This document shows positions 40,241 to 49,204 of a stretch of DNA of 64,000 bases, in pieces (within the stretch, counting starts at the first letter, position 1; every line of letters starts with the position of its first letter). The DNA lies in the NCBI GenBank assembly GCA_033809515.1, contig JAPXLN010000002.1, positions 62,001-126,000 on the forward strand, written 5' to 3'. Both the position numbers and the translations under genes were made by a program. Origin of the DNA: JAPXLN01 sp033809515. Lineage in GTDB: Bacteria; Bacillota; Sulfobacillia; Fermentithermobacillales; Fermentithermobacillaceae. The notes below the pieces were generated by a model. That model had not been told where the DNA came from. It saw only the letters and a program-made list of their open reading frames with translations, and did not search any database.

Positions 40241-41533
40241 CTACCGGGGCTCAGGACGGCGGAATGTAAAGCCTGAGGTGAATATGAATACTTTGACGTC
40301 AAACCGTGCTGTCACTTCCGGCAAACGCGACGGGAAATTGAAAACCTCCCAGTCAGGGTAGGAACGAAACTTTCCTTGAACAGACTTACCAAGCCCGATC
40401 GCATCTGAACCTATGGACTTTAGGGCTTCCAGAGTGTCGGTTAATAGTGCATTGAGTTCCTCTGCGCCGGTGATGCACAAAGCTTTTCTGAAGGCTGCAG
40501 AAGGTTCAGTGCCATGCAACCCTATTCGTGCCTCCTCAAGGCTGCCTGTTAAGCGGACTGTGAAAGCAAAATCAACTGCATCCTGTGAGACTATGACCTT
40601 GGCTCTGGCTGATGAATGATGCAGAAAAAGGGTTGCCTCCTGATCTCCGCCTGGCATGGCAATATCGAAGCGCCCTTGACGGAAGTTATTCCTTAGAATG
40701 AGCGCTCCGAAAGTCTGATAGCGGTCAAGAAACCCAACCATTTTCTGAACCTCCCCTTCTTTTCCAAAGACCGCAGCGCCTTTTACAGCCACGGTCTTTT
40801 CTGCCGCAATCTCTTGACCTTTGTCCAAGTCTGTATTGTCTCCGCCTTCTCTGGACTTATCTGCGCTTTCGGGGGATTTTTCTTCAGAAGGATCCGGCGC
40901 CGCAAGGGCCAAATAGGGCGCCCAGGGATCTGCTCCCAGGACTGTATAAGCTGATATGAACTCATGCATGGTAACCACCGGGCAGGCGCCTAGAGTTAGG
41001 TTGGCGGTGTTAATCAGTTTGGAGATAGCCGTGGAAGGTTCGGCTTCCTCAAGAGAGGTGAATTCCTTAATGAAGTCCATAGCTCTACCCTGAGAGACGG
41101 CCACCAGGGTGTTGTCTCTGAATTCGAGGCTGCGCGTAAACACATCGATTACCGGAGCGATGTCCTTCTTTGCTAAGCCTTCACCTATTATTACTACGGC
41201 AGCGTGGATGGGGGTCACGCGCCGGGAACTCATACTTTCGATGTTATCCAAAGCATCGAAAAGGTCTCGGCCTTCGGCAGACAGCATAGTAGCTGAACCT
41301 TTTCCTCCGCCTCCTCCGCTGCCCTGCATGCCTTTTGCCGCAGTCCTTGGTACGGCAATGACCGTTGTGAGAAGGATTTCGCTTTTGTCACCGTTGTCGA
41401 TTCCCAGAAGCGTAACGAGAGAGCGGTCTTCAAGCTCCAGCTTTCCCCAACATCCCGGAGCAAGGGCTGTCGTAGCTACGACTAACGCAACCAGGAGCAG
41501 GCCAAGTTTGGATATGTGCTTAGGGATTTTCAT
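40241..41533 (-). CDS. gerAC: Germinant receptor lipoprotein GerC (Ger(x)C family)
   Basis: 430 residues, ATG 41533. A signal helix ends in a lipobox-like APGC (Cys28), then WGKLELEDRSLVTLLGID, the usual 'C(W/Y)...E(I/L)...' start of GerAC. The C-terminal domain ends VTARFDVKVFIFTSGFTFR. A low-complexity acidic/Lys insert (about 195-245, ending EIAAEKTVAVKG) is lineage-specific. GerC proteins sit outside the spore inner membrane and work with GerA and GerB in sensing nutrients. Its start overlaps gerAB by 14 bases. Confidence 0.88.
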   Translation of the reverse strand: MKIPKHISKLGLLLVALVVATTALAPGCWGKLELEDRSLVTLLGIDNGDKSEILLTTVIAVPRTAAKGMQGSGGGGGKGSATMLSAEGRDLFDALDNIESMSSRRVTPIHAAVVIIGEGLAKKDIAPVIDVFTRSLEFRDNTLVAVSQGRAMDFIKEFTSLEEAEPSTAISKLINTANLTLGACPVVTMHEFISAYTVLGADPWAPYLALAAPDPSEEKSPESADKSREGGDNTDLDKGQEIAAEKTVAVKGAAVFGKEGEVQKMVGFLDRYQTFGALILRNNFRQGRFDIAMPGGDQEATLFLHHSSARAKVIVSQDAVDFAFTVRLTGSLEEARIGLHGTEPSAAFRKALCITGAEELNALLTDTLEALKSIGSDAIGLGKSVQGKFRSYPDWEVFNFPSRLPEVTARFDVKVFIFTSGFTFRRPEPR

Positions 41534-42701
41534 GTTGTGTTTTTCCTACTCCTCTTAATCGTGCCACCAGAAGAAGCACCCAGCCAAGAATAACGTTAAG
41601 GCTTCCCCAGTATACTAACGCATGGTCCCAGAGCTCTCCTGCCCGGTACATGCTTTCGGGGGTAGATGCCACCCCGAAGATCAAAGAAAGCATTGCGGGC
41701 AGGAAAGGCCTGTATGTATTTGTACCGGTCATCTGACTCAGGATGAGAAGGATTACGGTGATAGCGAAACTTGCTTGAACTGCCTGAGCGAAAAACCACG
41801 TAAACATGAACAAAGCTTCAATCCTTTGTAGAAACGGTCCGAGATAGACAGCTCTTACCATTACCCCTAGAGGTTCCACCTTCCAAGCGCTCATGGGGTA
41901 CGGAAATACCGCTATCACAGCCACCAAGCCTGTGATCAGGAGGACACTTGCATAGACCACTCCTCGAACGCTGCCTTGGACAAGGTCTTCACTGCTGCGA
42001 ACATAGGTCTTCATGACCATAAGGGCAGGCAGTGCCCCATAAAGCCCTGTATGCAACGCCCCTTGCATAAGAGTTGTACGAGCTCCCAGACCCCAGAAAG
42101 GCAACAGATTTCGAAGATCAAACATTCTGTGAGATGCAAGGAACATGGTGATCATAGATCCGATAGTCAGCGGCAGAAAAAACACGGCAGATCGAGCTAC
42201 TGTTTCCAGGCCAAGCCATGCGGCATACAGGGCTGCAATGATAGCTATGGCAAGCAGAATCTCTAATGGGAATTCGGGCAAGAGTCCTATGACGGCACCT
42301 CCTGCGAAGATCCTCAGGTTTAGGGATATGGCGGCTACAAAGAAACCCAGGAGTCCGGCGGCCAGGGTATCGCCCAAAAAGCGTCCAAGGGTAAGCCGTA
42401 GTGCAGGCACAAAGCCCAGGCTGGGCGTTTCGTTAGCCCACAAGATCCATCCCCATAGTCCGGCAAGAGCCACGAGGGTGGAGACTGCAGTTGAGATCCA
42501 GGCAGCGCTGCCAGCTCTTTCGATCAGAAACGATGGAGTAGTCAAAAGAACCTTGACTCCGAAGAGAAACGTTACCAGCGATGTTAGTTCTCTTGTGTTA
42601 ATGTGACCTGCAGATATTGTGTCAGTGGTCTCCCTCTGGCCTTTCCTACCGGTCTTTTCGCTTACTCCGGGGTTTCCTTTTTGGGCTCCTACTGCTATCA
42701 C
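41520..42701 (-). CDS. gerAB: Germinant receptor permease-like subunit GerB
   Basis: 393 residues, ten to eleven hydrophobic segments, APC-like fold (spore germination PF03845). It begins after a hydrophilic stretch of about 35 residues with the conserved block INTRELTSLVTFLFGVKVLL. The GTG start at 42701 is inside gerAA, with an AGGAG run abutting it, so the exact start is uncertain. GerB subunits form the germinant-binding pocket. Middle gene of a three-gene operon read from right to left. Confidence 0.9.
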   Translation of the reverse strand: MIAVGAQKGNPGVSEKTGRKGQRETTDTISAGHINTRELTSLVTFLFGVKVLLTTPSFLIERAGSAAWISTAVSTLVALAGLWGWILWANETPSLGFVPALRLTLGRFLGDTLAAGLLGFFVAAISLNLRIFAGGAVIGLLPEFPLEILLAIAIIAALYAAWLGLETVARSAVFFLPLTIGSMITMFLASHRMFDLRNLLPFWGLGARTTLMQGALHTGLYGALPALMVMKTYVRSSEDLVQGSVRGVVYASVLLITGLVAVIAVFPYPMSAWKVEPLGVMVRAVYLGPFLQRIEALFMFTWFFAQAVQASFAITVILLILSQMTGTNTYRPFLPAMLSLIFGVASTPESMYRAGELWDHALVYWGSLNVILGWVLLLVARLRGVGKTQHENP

Positions 42702-44370
42702 CTCCTGATTTGCGGCCTTCTTTGCCTTCCGGAGCTGGCTGCAGGGTCTTTCCCTCGTCCCAGAGCCTGGATGTGTCCAGTGCTCGTTGAAGGTCCTTGG
42801 GCCTCAGGAACGAGGGTCTGTATTTCATGCGCCATACGGGAGGCTGTGCCAAAGTAAACGCTGTAGCAGGGCGTTTAGGCGCCAAAGGCGAAAAATAGGG
42901 AACACCGAGGCTTGTCAGGGAGAAAGCATGGCACAGCAAAGCGTAAGTGGCAGCAACCAGACCGAAAAGCCCGAACAAAGCCCCGAAGATGATAAACATA
43001 AGTGTGCCTATTCTCGTAAACATGGCCAGTTCCTGGTTGGGGATGGAAAAAGAAGCTACGGCTGTGACCGCGATGACAATGACCAAAATAGGGCTGACTA
43101 TGGATGCGGACACCGCAGCTTCGCCTATAAGAAGCGCACCTACTATGCCTATGGTAGGGCCAATGGGAGACGGTATGCGAATACCCGCCTCTCTTATCAG
43201 TTCAAACCCCAGGTACATGAGAATGACTTCGAATGTCAAAGGCAGAGGAATCGGTTCCCGGCTAGCGGCAATGGCCATAAGCAAAGTGGTGGGCACCATC
43301 TCAGGGTGATAGTTTATGGTTGCCACGTAGAAACCAGGGAGGAAGATAACGGTGATCAGCGCCAAATACCTAATGGTTCGTACTATGTTGCCGTACGGCC
43401 ACCTTACATACTCGTCTTCGGGGCTCTGAATAAGGGAGAAGACGGTAATAGGAGCTACAAGGGCAAACGGATCACCGGCAACCAGCACTGCACATGCTCC
43501 TTGCATCAGATAATAGGCAACGCGATCAGGCCGCTCGGTGCTCATGGTCGTAGGTAAGAGGCTGTGATGGGTTTCAATGTATTGCTCCAAAACGCCGCTT
43601 GTCAGGATCTCTGATGCTGCTATGGAAGATATCCGCCTTCTCATTTCCGCGATTATCTTGTCATTGGCAATATTGGCCATGTATAGAAGGGCACACTTGT
43701 TTTTTGATGTCAACCCAATGTCTATGCTCTCCACCACGAGGTGGGGACTTTGAACCAGAGAGCGCATTACCGCCGTGTTGACCCGGAGAACTTCAACGAA
43801 ACCCTGCTGTGGACCACGTACGATCCTTTCTGTTACAGCAGTATCAACTGTCCGGTGTTCCCATCCTTTGGTTTCTACGGAAAGGGCTCTGGACTGGTTT
43901 TCTATAAGGATCACCGAGTCTCCGGAGATCATTGATTCCACCAGTTCGTCAAGGGTCGTTTTTTCTTCAACTTGCCCGCTGGGGACCAGAGCGCTTTTTA
44001 TCTCGTCTACCGAATCTCCTCCTCTGGGTTTCCGCAAGGGCGCCAGCAACATCAGGGGCTGAAGCACCGATGCATGGATCTTGTCGAAACTGCTGATTCC
44101 CTCAATATACCCAATGACTATCCTTGCCTTTGGAGCAGGGCAGATGATCTCCCTGAAGACCACATCCGAAGAATCGGGCACATGGAAGATAGCTTTGAGG
44201 CCCTCGACATTTCTGTCTAATTGAGCTGTCAAGCTTGTTCCTTCTTTGGATTTGGCGCTTTTGGAAGGCATTTTGCCATGAATAGGCCGTTTTCCCAGGG
44301 AGAACCGAGTTCTCTCTGACCGTCCCCTGGGCGGCCCCAAAAGCGCCTTGACTACCTTCCACATGCTCAA
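42646..44370 (-). CDS. gerAA: Germinant receptor subunit GerA
   Basis: 574 residues, TTG 44370 (ATG 44364 is an alternative) after GAGAGGCGGTG. The large N-terminal cytoplasmic domain includes VLIENQSRALSVETKGWEHR in near-family form (ILIEGSDKAL...), then RGPQQGFVEVLRVNTAVMR, a hallmark of GerA. Four to five membrane helices follow (about 330-530) with the motif PGFYVATINYHPEMVPTTLL. The C-terminal tail is basic. GerA oligomerises into the nutrient-gated ion channel of the receptor. It is divergent from dprA. Confidence 0.93.
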   Translation of the reverse strand: MSMWKVVKALLGPPRGRSERTRFSLGKRPIHGKMPSKSAKSKEGTSLTAQLDRNVEGLKAIFHVPDSSDVVFREIICPAPKARIVIGYIEGISSFDKIHASVLQPLMLLAPLRKPRGGDSVDEIKSALVPSGQVEEKTTLDELVESMISGDSVILIENQSRALSVETKGWEHRTVDTAVTERIVRGPQQGFVEVLRVNTAVMRSLVQSPHLVVESIDIGLTSKNKCALLYMANIANDKIIAEMRRRISSIAASEILTSGVLEQYIETHHSLLPTTMSTERPDRVAYYLMQGACAVLVAGDPFALVAPITVFSLIQSPEDEYVRWPYGNIVRTIRYLALITVIFLPGFYVATINYHPEMVPTTLLMAIAASREPIPLPLTFEVILMYLGFELIREAGIRIPSPIGPTIGIVGALLIGEAAVSASIVSPILVIVIAVTAVASFSIPNQELAMFTRIGTLMFIIFGALFGLFGLVAATYALLCHAFSLTSLGVPYFSPLAPKRPATAFTLAQPPVWRMKYRPSFLRPKDLQRALDTSRLWDEGKTLQPAPEGKEGRKSGGDSSRSPKRKPRSKRKDR

Positions 44371-44534
44371 TCAGGCACCGCCTCTCTTGTAGTGTTTCTA
44401 GCTGATCTTCTCCATGCGGGGCAAGGGTTATGAAAGAGAATCTCGACACAAGCTTCCCGTTCTTCACAATATATGGTATACATGTACTAAATTGGAGAAA
44501 CCTGTCCTGTCGTGTCCGGACAAATCCTGGAAAG

Positions 44535-45440
44535 ATGGTGCCGCTTGTTATGGAAGTACCGGAAACAAGACTGATAGGAAGGGATGAGTGTCTGTACCCT
44601 GAAAACCTGAGAAGCATTCCTCAGCCACCTGAGAAGCTTTACGTAAGGGGTCAAGTCCTGCCTGCGGACAGGGTGGCGGTAGCCCTTGTAGGAACAAGAA
44701 AAGCTACTCCTGTAGGACGGCACATTGCCTTTGAGCTCGCACGGGATCTGGCAGGGGCAGGCGTGGCGATAGTCTCAGGGTTGGCAGGAGGCATCGACAC
44801 CAAAGCTCACGAAGGAGCCCTTGATGCCGGCGGGAGAACTCTCGCGTGTCTGGCCTGCGGTTTGGATATGGTGTATCCTCCATCAAACCGGGAGTTGTTT
44901 CTGCGAATTCTGTCTTCAGGGGCACTTCTCTCAGAGTATCCCAACGGAACGGCACCTCTTCCGTGGCGGTTTCCCGCAAGAAACAGGATCATATCGGGGC
45001 TGGCTTTGGGCGTGGTGGTAGTAGAAGCTCCTGAGAAGTCAGGGGCCTTGATAACAGCTGATTGGGCTATCAAACATGGGCGGCCGGTCATGGCCATTCC
45101 CGGAAGCGTTAAGTCGGCGGCCAGCAAAGGGACTAACAGGCTGATACAGGAAGGAGCTTATCTGGTAACGTGCGCGGAAGATGTGCTATCCTTTCTTAGT
45201 CGAGAGGATGAATACGTTCCGGATCTGCCGGAGCGTTCCAGCCCTCTCTGCGTGACGCTGGAAGAATCGGTTATAATGCAAAGCATGTGCAACGAAGCGC
45301 TGACGGCCGGGGAAATCGCAGAGCGATTGAGTTCCTTTCCTGCAGGCAAGGTGATGGCTGTTCTTGCTTCCCTGGAGGTAAAGGGGCTTGTCGTCAGGCT
45401 GGGCGGTGGGAGATATGTTGCTGGCAAGAACTCATTCTGA
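44535..45440 (+). CDS. dprA: DNA-processing protein DprA (Smf)
   Basis: 301 residues from ATG 44535; an upstream ATG at 44430 in frame has no site, and ATG 44550 is an alternative. The Rossmann-like core has VALVGTRKATPVGRHIAFEL, SGLAGGIDTKAHEGAL and GRPVMAIPGSVKSAASKGTN. The C-terminal winged helix (about 245-298) is present. The N-terminal helix-hairpin SAM-like domain of long DprA proteins is absent, as in Bacillus. DprA loads RecA on incoming single-stranded DNA in transformation. It precedes topA as in many Bacillota. Confidence 0.93.
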   Translation: MVPLVMEVPETRLIGRDECLYPENLRSIPQPPEKLYVRGQVLPADRVAVALVGTRKATPVGRHIAFELARDLAGAGVAIVSGLAGGIDTKAHEGALDAGGRTLACLACGLDMVYPPSNRELFLRILSSGALLSEYPNGTAPLPWRFPARNRIISGLALGVVVVEAPEKSGALITADWAIKHGRPVMAIPGSVKSAASKGTNRLIQEGAYLVTCAEDVLSFLSREDEYVPDLPERSSPLCVTLEESVIMQSMCNEALTAGEIAERLSSFPAGKVMAVLASLEVKGLVVRLGGGRYVAGKNSF

Positions 45441-45456
45441 AGGAGCGGTAAAGAGC

Positions 45457-47541
45457 ATGGCAAAGGAAGCTGGACGTCCTTTGATAATAGTGGAGTCGCC
45501 TACCAAGGCCAGAACCATTTCTCGTTTCATGAAAGCAAAGTATGATGTTAAGGCGTCGCTGGGACACATCAGAGATCTGCCCAAGAGCCGGCTGGGAGTG
45601 GATGTCGCAAACGGATTCGCTCCTCAGTACATAAACATTCGGGGCAAAGGCCCGGTCATCAAAGAACTGAAAGATGCCGCCAAAAGGGCCAGCGAAGTCT
45701 ACCTGGCTACCGACCCCGATCGCGAAGGCGAAGCTATATCATGGCATTTGTGCAACATACTCGAGATAGAGCCTGAGAAGGCCAGAAGAGTGAGTTTTCA
45801 TGAGATCACTGAGCGAGCCGTGAAAGAAGCTTTTTCTGAACCAGTCCCCATAAATGCCCACCTTGTTGACTCTTACCAGGCTCGAAGGGTGCTGGACCGT
45901 CTTGTGGGATATAGTCTCAGCCCGCTCTTGTGGCGCAAGGTCCGGCCGGGGCTTTCGGCAGGGCGTGTTCAGTCAGCAGCTCTTCACCTGATCGTCTCAC
46001 GCGAACAGGAAATTGCAGGTTTCCAGCACGTTGAGTACTGGACCCTAGATGCTGAATTGCAGGGCGCAGAAGGCAACGTCAAAGCTCGCTATATTGGGGA
46101 AAACGGCAAGAAGCAGGAACTGAGCTCAGAAGCTCAGGTCAACCGGATTATGGAAGACCTGGACAACAAGGAGTTTAGGGTTAGTTCGATTGCACCGAAG
46201 ACCAGGAAAAAATCACCCCCTTATCCCTTCATCACATCTACCCTTCAACAGGAGGCAGCGCGCAAGCTCGGCTTTCCTGTGCGCAGGACTATGTCTTTGG
46301 CCCAGACTTTGTACGAAGGAGTGGAACTGGGTCCACACGGGTATACAGGGCTTATCACATACATGCGCACAGACTCTGTGAGAGTGTCCCAATCTGCTAC
46401 CGGTGAGGCCAGGACCTACATTGCCCAGACTTACGGATCTGAGTATTTGGGTCGACCGCGACAGCCAAGGCGCAAGCCAGGGGAGCAGGGAGCTCATGAG
46501 GCCATCAGGCCGACGAGTGTCATGAGGCAGCCTGAGGAACTCAAACAGTATCTAAAGCCTGAGCTGTACAAGCTTTACAAACTCATTTGGGACAGATTCG
46601 TGGCCAGCCAGATGGCACCGGCTGTATATGATACTGTTAGCGTTGAGATAGACGCCGGTGGACACACCTTCAGGGCAACCGGCTCTCGTCTGCAGTTTGC
46701 CGGGTTCGAAAGGTTGTATCAGGAGAGTTTGGATGAGCCCGTCGAAGACGATAGGGAGATCATACCCCTGTCACAAGGCGAGGTTCTTGCGCTTTTGGGA
46801 CTTGATAAGGCTCAGCATTTCACCGAGCCGCCGCCTCGATATACGGAGGCTTCCCTTGTTAAAGCTCTGGAGGAAAACGGCATAGGGAGGCCATCTACCT
46901 ATGCGCCCATCATTGCTACCCTCTCTGAGAGAGACTATGTGAAAAGGGAAACCAGACGCCTAGTGCCTACAGAGCTGGGCGTTACCGTTGATAAGCTGAT
47001 GCAGGAGAACTTCCCGAGCATTGTGGATCTCAAGTTCACTGCCGGCATGGAGAAGAAACTTGACTCAGTCGAAGAAGGAAAAGAGGAATGGACCTCCCTG
47101 ATACGGGAGTTTTGGACTCCTTTCAAGAGCCAGATAGACAAGGCTGAGAAAGAGATCAACCGGCTTGAGATAGAGGATGAGCCAGCAGGCCTAGATTGCG
47201 ACAAGTGCGGCAAGCCTATGGTCATAAAGCGAGGGCGTTACGGGAAATTCATAGCTTGTTCCGGCTATCCGGAGTGCAAGAATACAATGCCCTTTCACGA
47301 GAGGATCGGGGTTTTGTGTCCCAAGTGCAAGGGAGACATTGTTGTCCGGAGGACAAGAAAGGGACGCCTCTTTTACGGGTGTTCAAACTACCCCGCGTGT
47401 GACCTTACGTCGTGGAAAAGGCCTTTGCCGGGTGCCACCTGTCCTGTTTGCGGGTGGTTCCTGGTCGAGGCCGGGGGGAAAGGAAAAGGCATAAAGTGTG
47501 CCAACCCAGACTGCAATTACGCTAAACCTCTTGAAAATTGA
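45457..47541 (+). CDS. topA: DNA topoisomerase I
   Basis: 694 residues from ATG 45457, 9 bases after AAGGAGCGG. The TOPRIM domain has IIVESPTKARTISRF and YLATDPDREGEAISWHL; the active Tyr is in GLITYMRTDSVRVS. Three C-terminal four-cysteine zinc ribbons start at CDKCGKPMV, CPKCKGDIV and CPVCGWFLV. It relaxes negative supercoils. The next gene is xerC; the trmFO gene that usually lies between them in Bacillus is missing here. Confidence 0.96.
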   Translation: MAKEAGRPLIIVESPTKARTISRFMKAKYDVKASLGHIRDLPKSRLGVDVANGFAPQYINIRGKGPVIKELKDAAKRASEVYLATDPDREGEAISWHLCNILEIEPEKARRVSFHEITERAVKEAFSEPVPINAHLVDSYQARRVLDRLVGYSLSPLLWRKVRPGLSAGRVQSAALHLIVSREQEIAGFQHVEYWTLDAELQGAEGNVKARYIGENGKKQELSSEAQVNRIMEDLDNKEFRVSSIAPKTRKKSPPYPFITSTLQQEAARKLGFPVRRTMSLAQTLYEGVELGPHGYTGLITYMRTDSVRVSQSATGEARTYIAQTYGSEYLGRPRQPRRKPGEQGAHEAIRPTSVMRQPEELKQYLKPELYKLYKLIWDRFVASQMAPAVYDTVSVEIDAGGHTFRATGSRLQFAGFERLYQESLDEPVEDDREIIPLSQGEVLALLGLDKAQHFTEPPPRYTEASLVKALEENGIGRPSTYAPIIATLSERDYVKRETRRLVPTELGVTVDKLMQENFPSIVDLKFTAGMEKKLDSVEEGKEEWTSLIREFWTPFKSQIDKAEKEINRLEIEDEPAGLDCDKCGKPMVIKRGRYGKFIACSGYPECKNTMPFHERIGVLCPKCKGDIVVRRTRKGRLFYGCSNYPACDLTSWKRPLPGATCPVCGWFLVEAGGKGKGIKCANPDCNYAKPLEN

Positions 47542-47565
47542 GAATATGGTTGCGTGGGGTAAAAT
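47538..47565 (+). promoter_or_regulatory. Possible sigma-A promoter(s) for xerC-hslVU-codY
   Basis: TTGAGA (47538-47543), 16 bases, TAAAAT (47560-47565). A second overlapping candidate is TTGCGT (47550-47555), 17 bases, TAGTAT (47573-47578). Both lie within 90 bases of xerC. Confidence 0.4.
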
Positions 47566-47626
47566 GTAGTGATAGTATACGTTTGTGGCTGGGGCATGAG
47601 CCCACACTGCCAGGGAAGGTGCATCG

Positions 47627-48619
47627 TTGAGCCGGAGTTTATTTGAATGGCGAGAAGACTTCCTAGCGGAAGTTGCGATCTCGAGAACCCAAAGTCTAAG
47701 CACTCAGGTTGCCTACGCCGGTGACCTTGACCAGTTCTTTGGGTTTTTGGCAGAAAACGGCGGCACCGCACTGCACGAACTGGGTACTGAGGCCATAACT
47801 CAGGACAGTGTCTCACGTTTTGTGCGTTACCTGGCCCAGAACAACTACAAGGGATCTTCGATTGCCCGGAAGACTTCTTCCATACGAGGTTTCGTGCAGT
47901 TTCTTCACAGGCGTGGGGCCCTTGAAGAACAGCCTATCGGCAAGATCCCTCAGCGCAAACTTGGCAAACCTCTGCCAAAAGTCCTGTCTCCCCAACAGGC
48001 CGAGATGCTTGTCGTAGTTCCAGACACTAGTACGCCTCTGGGTAAGAGAGACAGGGCAATTCTCGAACTGCTCTATGGCTGCGGCTTACGGGTAAGCGAG
48101 CTCGCAGGTCTGAACATAGGTGATATAGATTATTCCCTGGGCTTTGTTCAAGTGAGGGGAAAGGGCGGCAAGGAGCGCTTTGTGCCGGTAGGTTCTCTGG
48201 CCCTTGAGGCGCTAGGGGATTACCTCACTTCCGGCAGAAAAGTCCTTGAACGGGGAGGCAAGGCCGGAGAAGAGCAAGACTTTGAGACAACCCTTCGAAA
48301 ACCTCTGTTTCTGAACAGGTTCGGCAAAAGGCTTTCCGACAGGTCCATAAGAAGGGCTGTAGACAAGCACCTGGTGGAGGCAGGCATTGATCCTTCCAGG
48401 TGTTCCCCTCATACCTTGCGGCATTCTTTCGCCACACACCTGCTTTCAGGAGGTGCCGATCTTCGTTCTGTCCAGGATATGCTTGGGCATTCGAGCATCA
48501 GGACAACACAGATTTACACCCATCTAATGCCTAGCGCTCTGAAGGCCACGTATTTGAAAGCTCATCCCAGAGCCAGGGAGCGAAGGGCTGAAGACGACAG
48601 TAGTCAGGAGGTGGAGTGA
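47627..48619 (+). CDS. xerC: Tyrosine recombinase XerC (CodV)
   Basis: 330 residues, TTG after GGGAAGGTG. The N-terminal SAM-like domain is followed by the catalytic domain with Arg in YGCGLRVSELAGL, Lys in RGKGGKERFVP, HTLRHSFATHLL, and the LGHSSIRTTQIYTH His/Tyr pair. It resolves chromosome dimers at dif. A hydrophilic insert of about 25 residues (GRKVLERGGKAGEEQDFETT) before the RxxR region makes it longer than the usual 300 residues. Order xerC-hslV-hslU-codY equals codV-clpQ-clpY-codY of Bacillus. Confidence 0.94.
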   Translation: MSRSLFEWREDFLAEVAISRTQSLSTQVAYAGDLDQFFGFLAENGGTALHELGTEAITQDSVSRFVRYLAQNNYKGSSIARKTSSIRGFVQFLHRRGALEEQPIGKIPQRKLGKPLPKVLSPQQAEMLVVVPDTSTPLGKRDRAILELLYGCGLRVSELAGLNIGDIDYSLGFVQVRGKGGKERFVPVGSLALEALGDYLTSGRKVLERGGKAGEEQDFETTLRKPLFLNRFGKRLSDRSIRRAVDKHLVEAGIDPSRCSPHTLRHSFATHLLSGGADLRSVQDMLGHSSIRTTQIYTHLMPSALKATYLKAHPRARERRAEDDSSQEVE

Positions 48620-48620
48620 G

Positions 48621-49172
48621 TTGGCTGAGGGCCTGAGTATTGTGGGGACTACAATCCTTGCGGTAAGAAGGGGCAAGAAGGCTGCCATGGCCGGAGACGG
48701 TCAGGTGACGCTTGAGTCCAGCCATACTGTTCTAAAGTCCGGGGCACGAAAGGTCCGCAGGATCTACAGGGGGCAGATCCTTGCAGGGTTTGCCGGGTCG
48801 GTCGGCGATGCTCTTACCTTGTTTGATAAGCTGGAGGGGCATCTTGAGGAAACGAGAGGGGATCTTTTGAAGGCTGCAGTGAGCCTGGCCAAGGAATGGC
48901 GTACAGATAGGGTACTGCGCCAGCTTCAGGCTATGCTCCTGTGCATGGACAGCAACCGGATCCTGCTGGCCAGCGGAACAGGGGAGGTCATTGAACCTGA
49001 TGAGGATGTCCTTGCCATAGGTTCAGGAGGACCTTATGCCATGGCCGCTGCCACCGCGTTACTCCGGTTCACTGACATGGATGCCCCGGAGATCGCCAGG
49101 GAATCGCTAAAAATTGCAGCCTCTATCTGCATATATACAAATGAGAACATAGTGGTGGAAGAGATTGGTTGA
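48621..49172 (+). CDS. hslV: ATP-dependent protease proteolytic subunit HslV (ClpQ)
   Basis: 183 residues from TTG 48621 after AGGAGGTGGAG. The catalytic core starts GTTILAVRRGKKAAMAGDGQ; the nucleophilic Thr is at residue 10, so a 9-residue leader (MAEGLSIVG) must be removed, whereas in Escherichia coli only the Met is. GSGGPYAMAAATALL at the C-terminal half is conserved. HslV forms the dodecameric peptidase of the HslUV complex. It overlaps the longest possible hslU frame, but the real hslU start is 32 bases further. Confidence 0.93.
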   Translation: MAEGLSIVGTTILAVRRGKKAAMAGDGQVTLESSHTVLKSGARKVRRIYRGQILAGFAGSVGDALTLFDKLEGHLEETRGDLLKAAVSLAKEWRTDRVLRQLQAMLLCMDSNRILLASGTGEVIEPDEDVLAIGSGGPYAMAAATALLRFTDMDAPEIARESLKIAASICIYTNENIVVEEIG

Positions 49173-49204
49173 AATCAGGGCTTTGCCGGCAGGGAGGCAG
49201 AAAT

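Noticed and set aside
42787..43557. 256-codon plus-strand frame inside gerAA
   Set aside because: It is antisense to a well-defined GerA protein, with low-complexity Arg/Gly-rich composition and no site.
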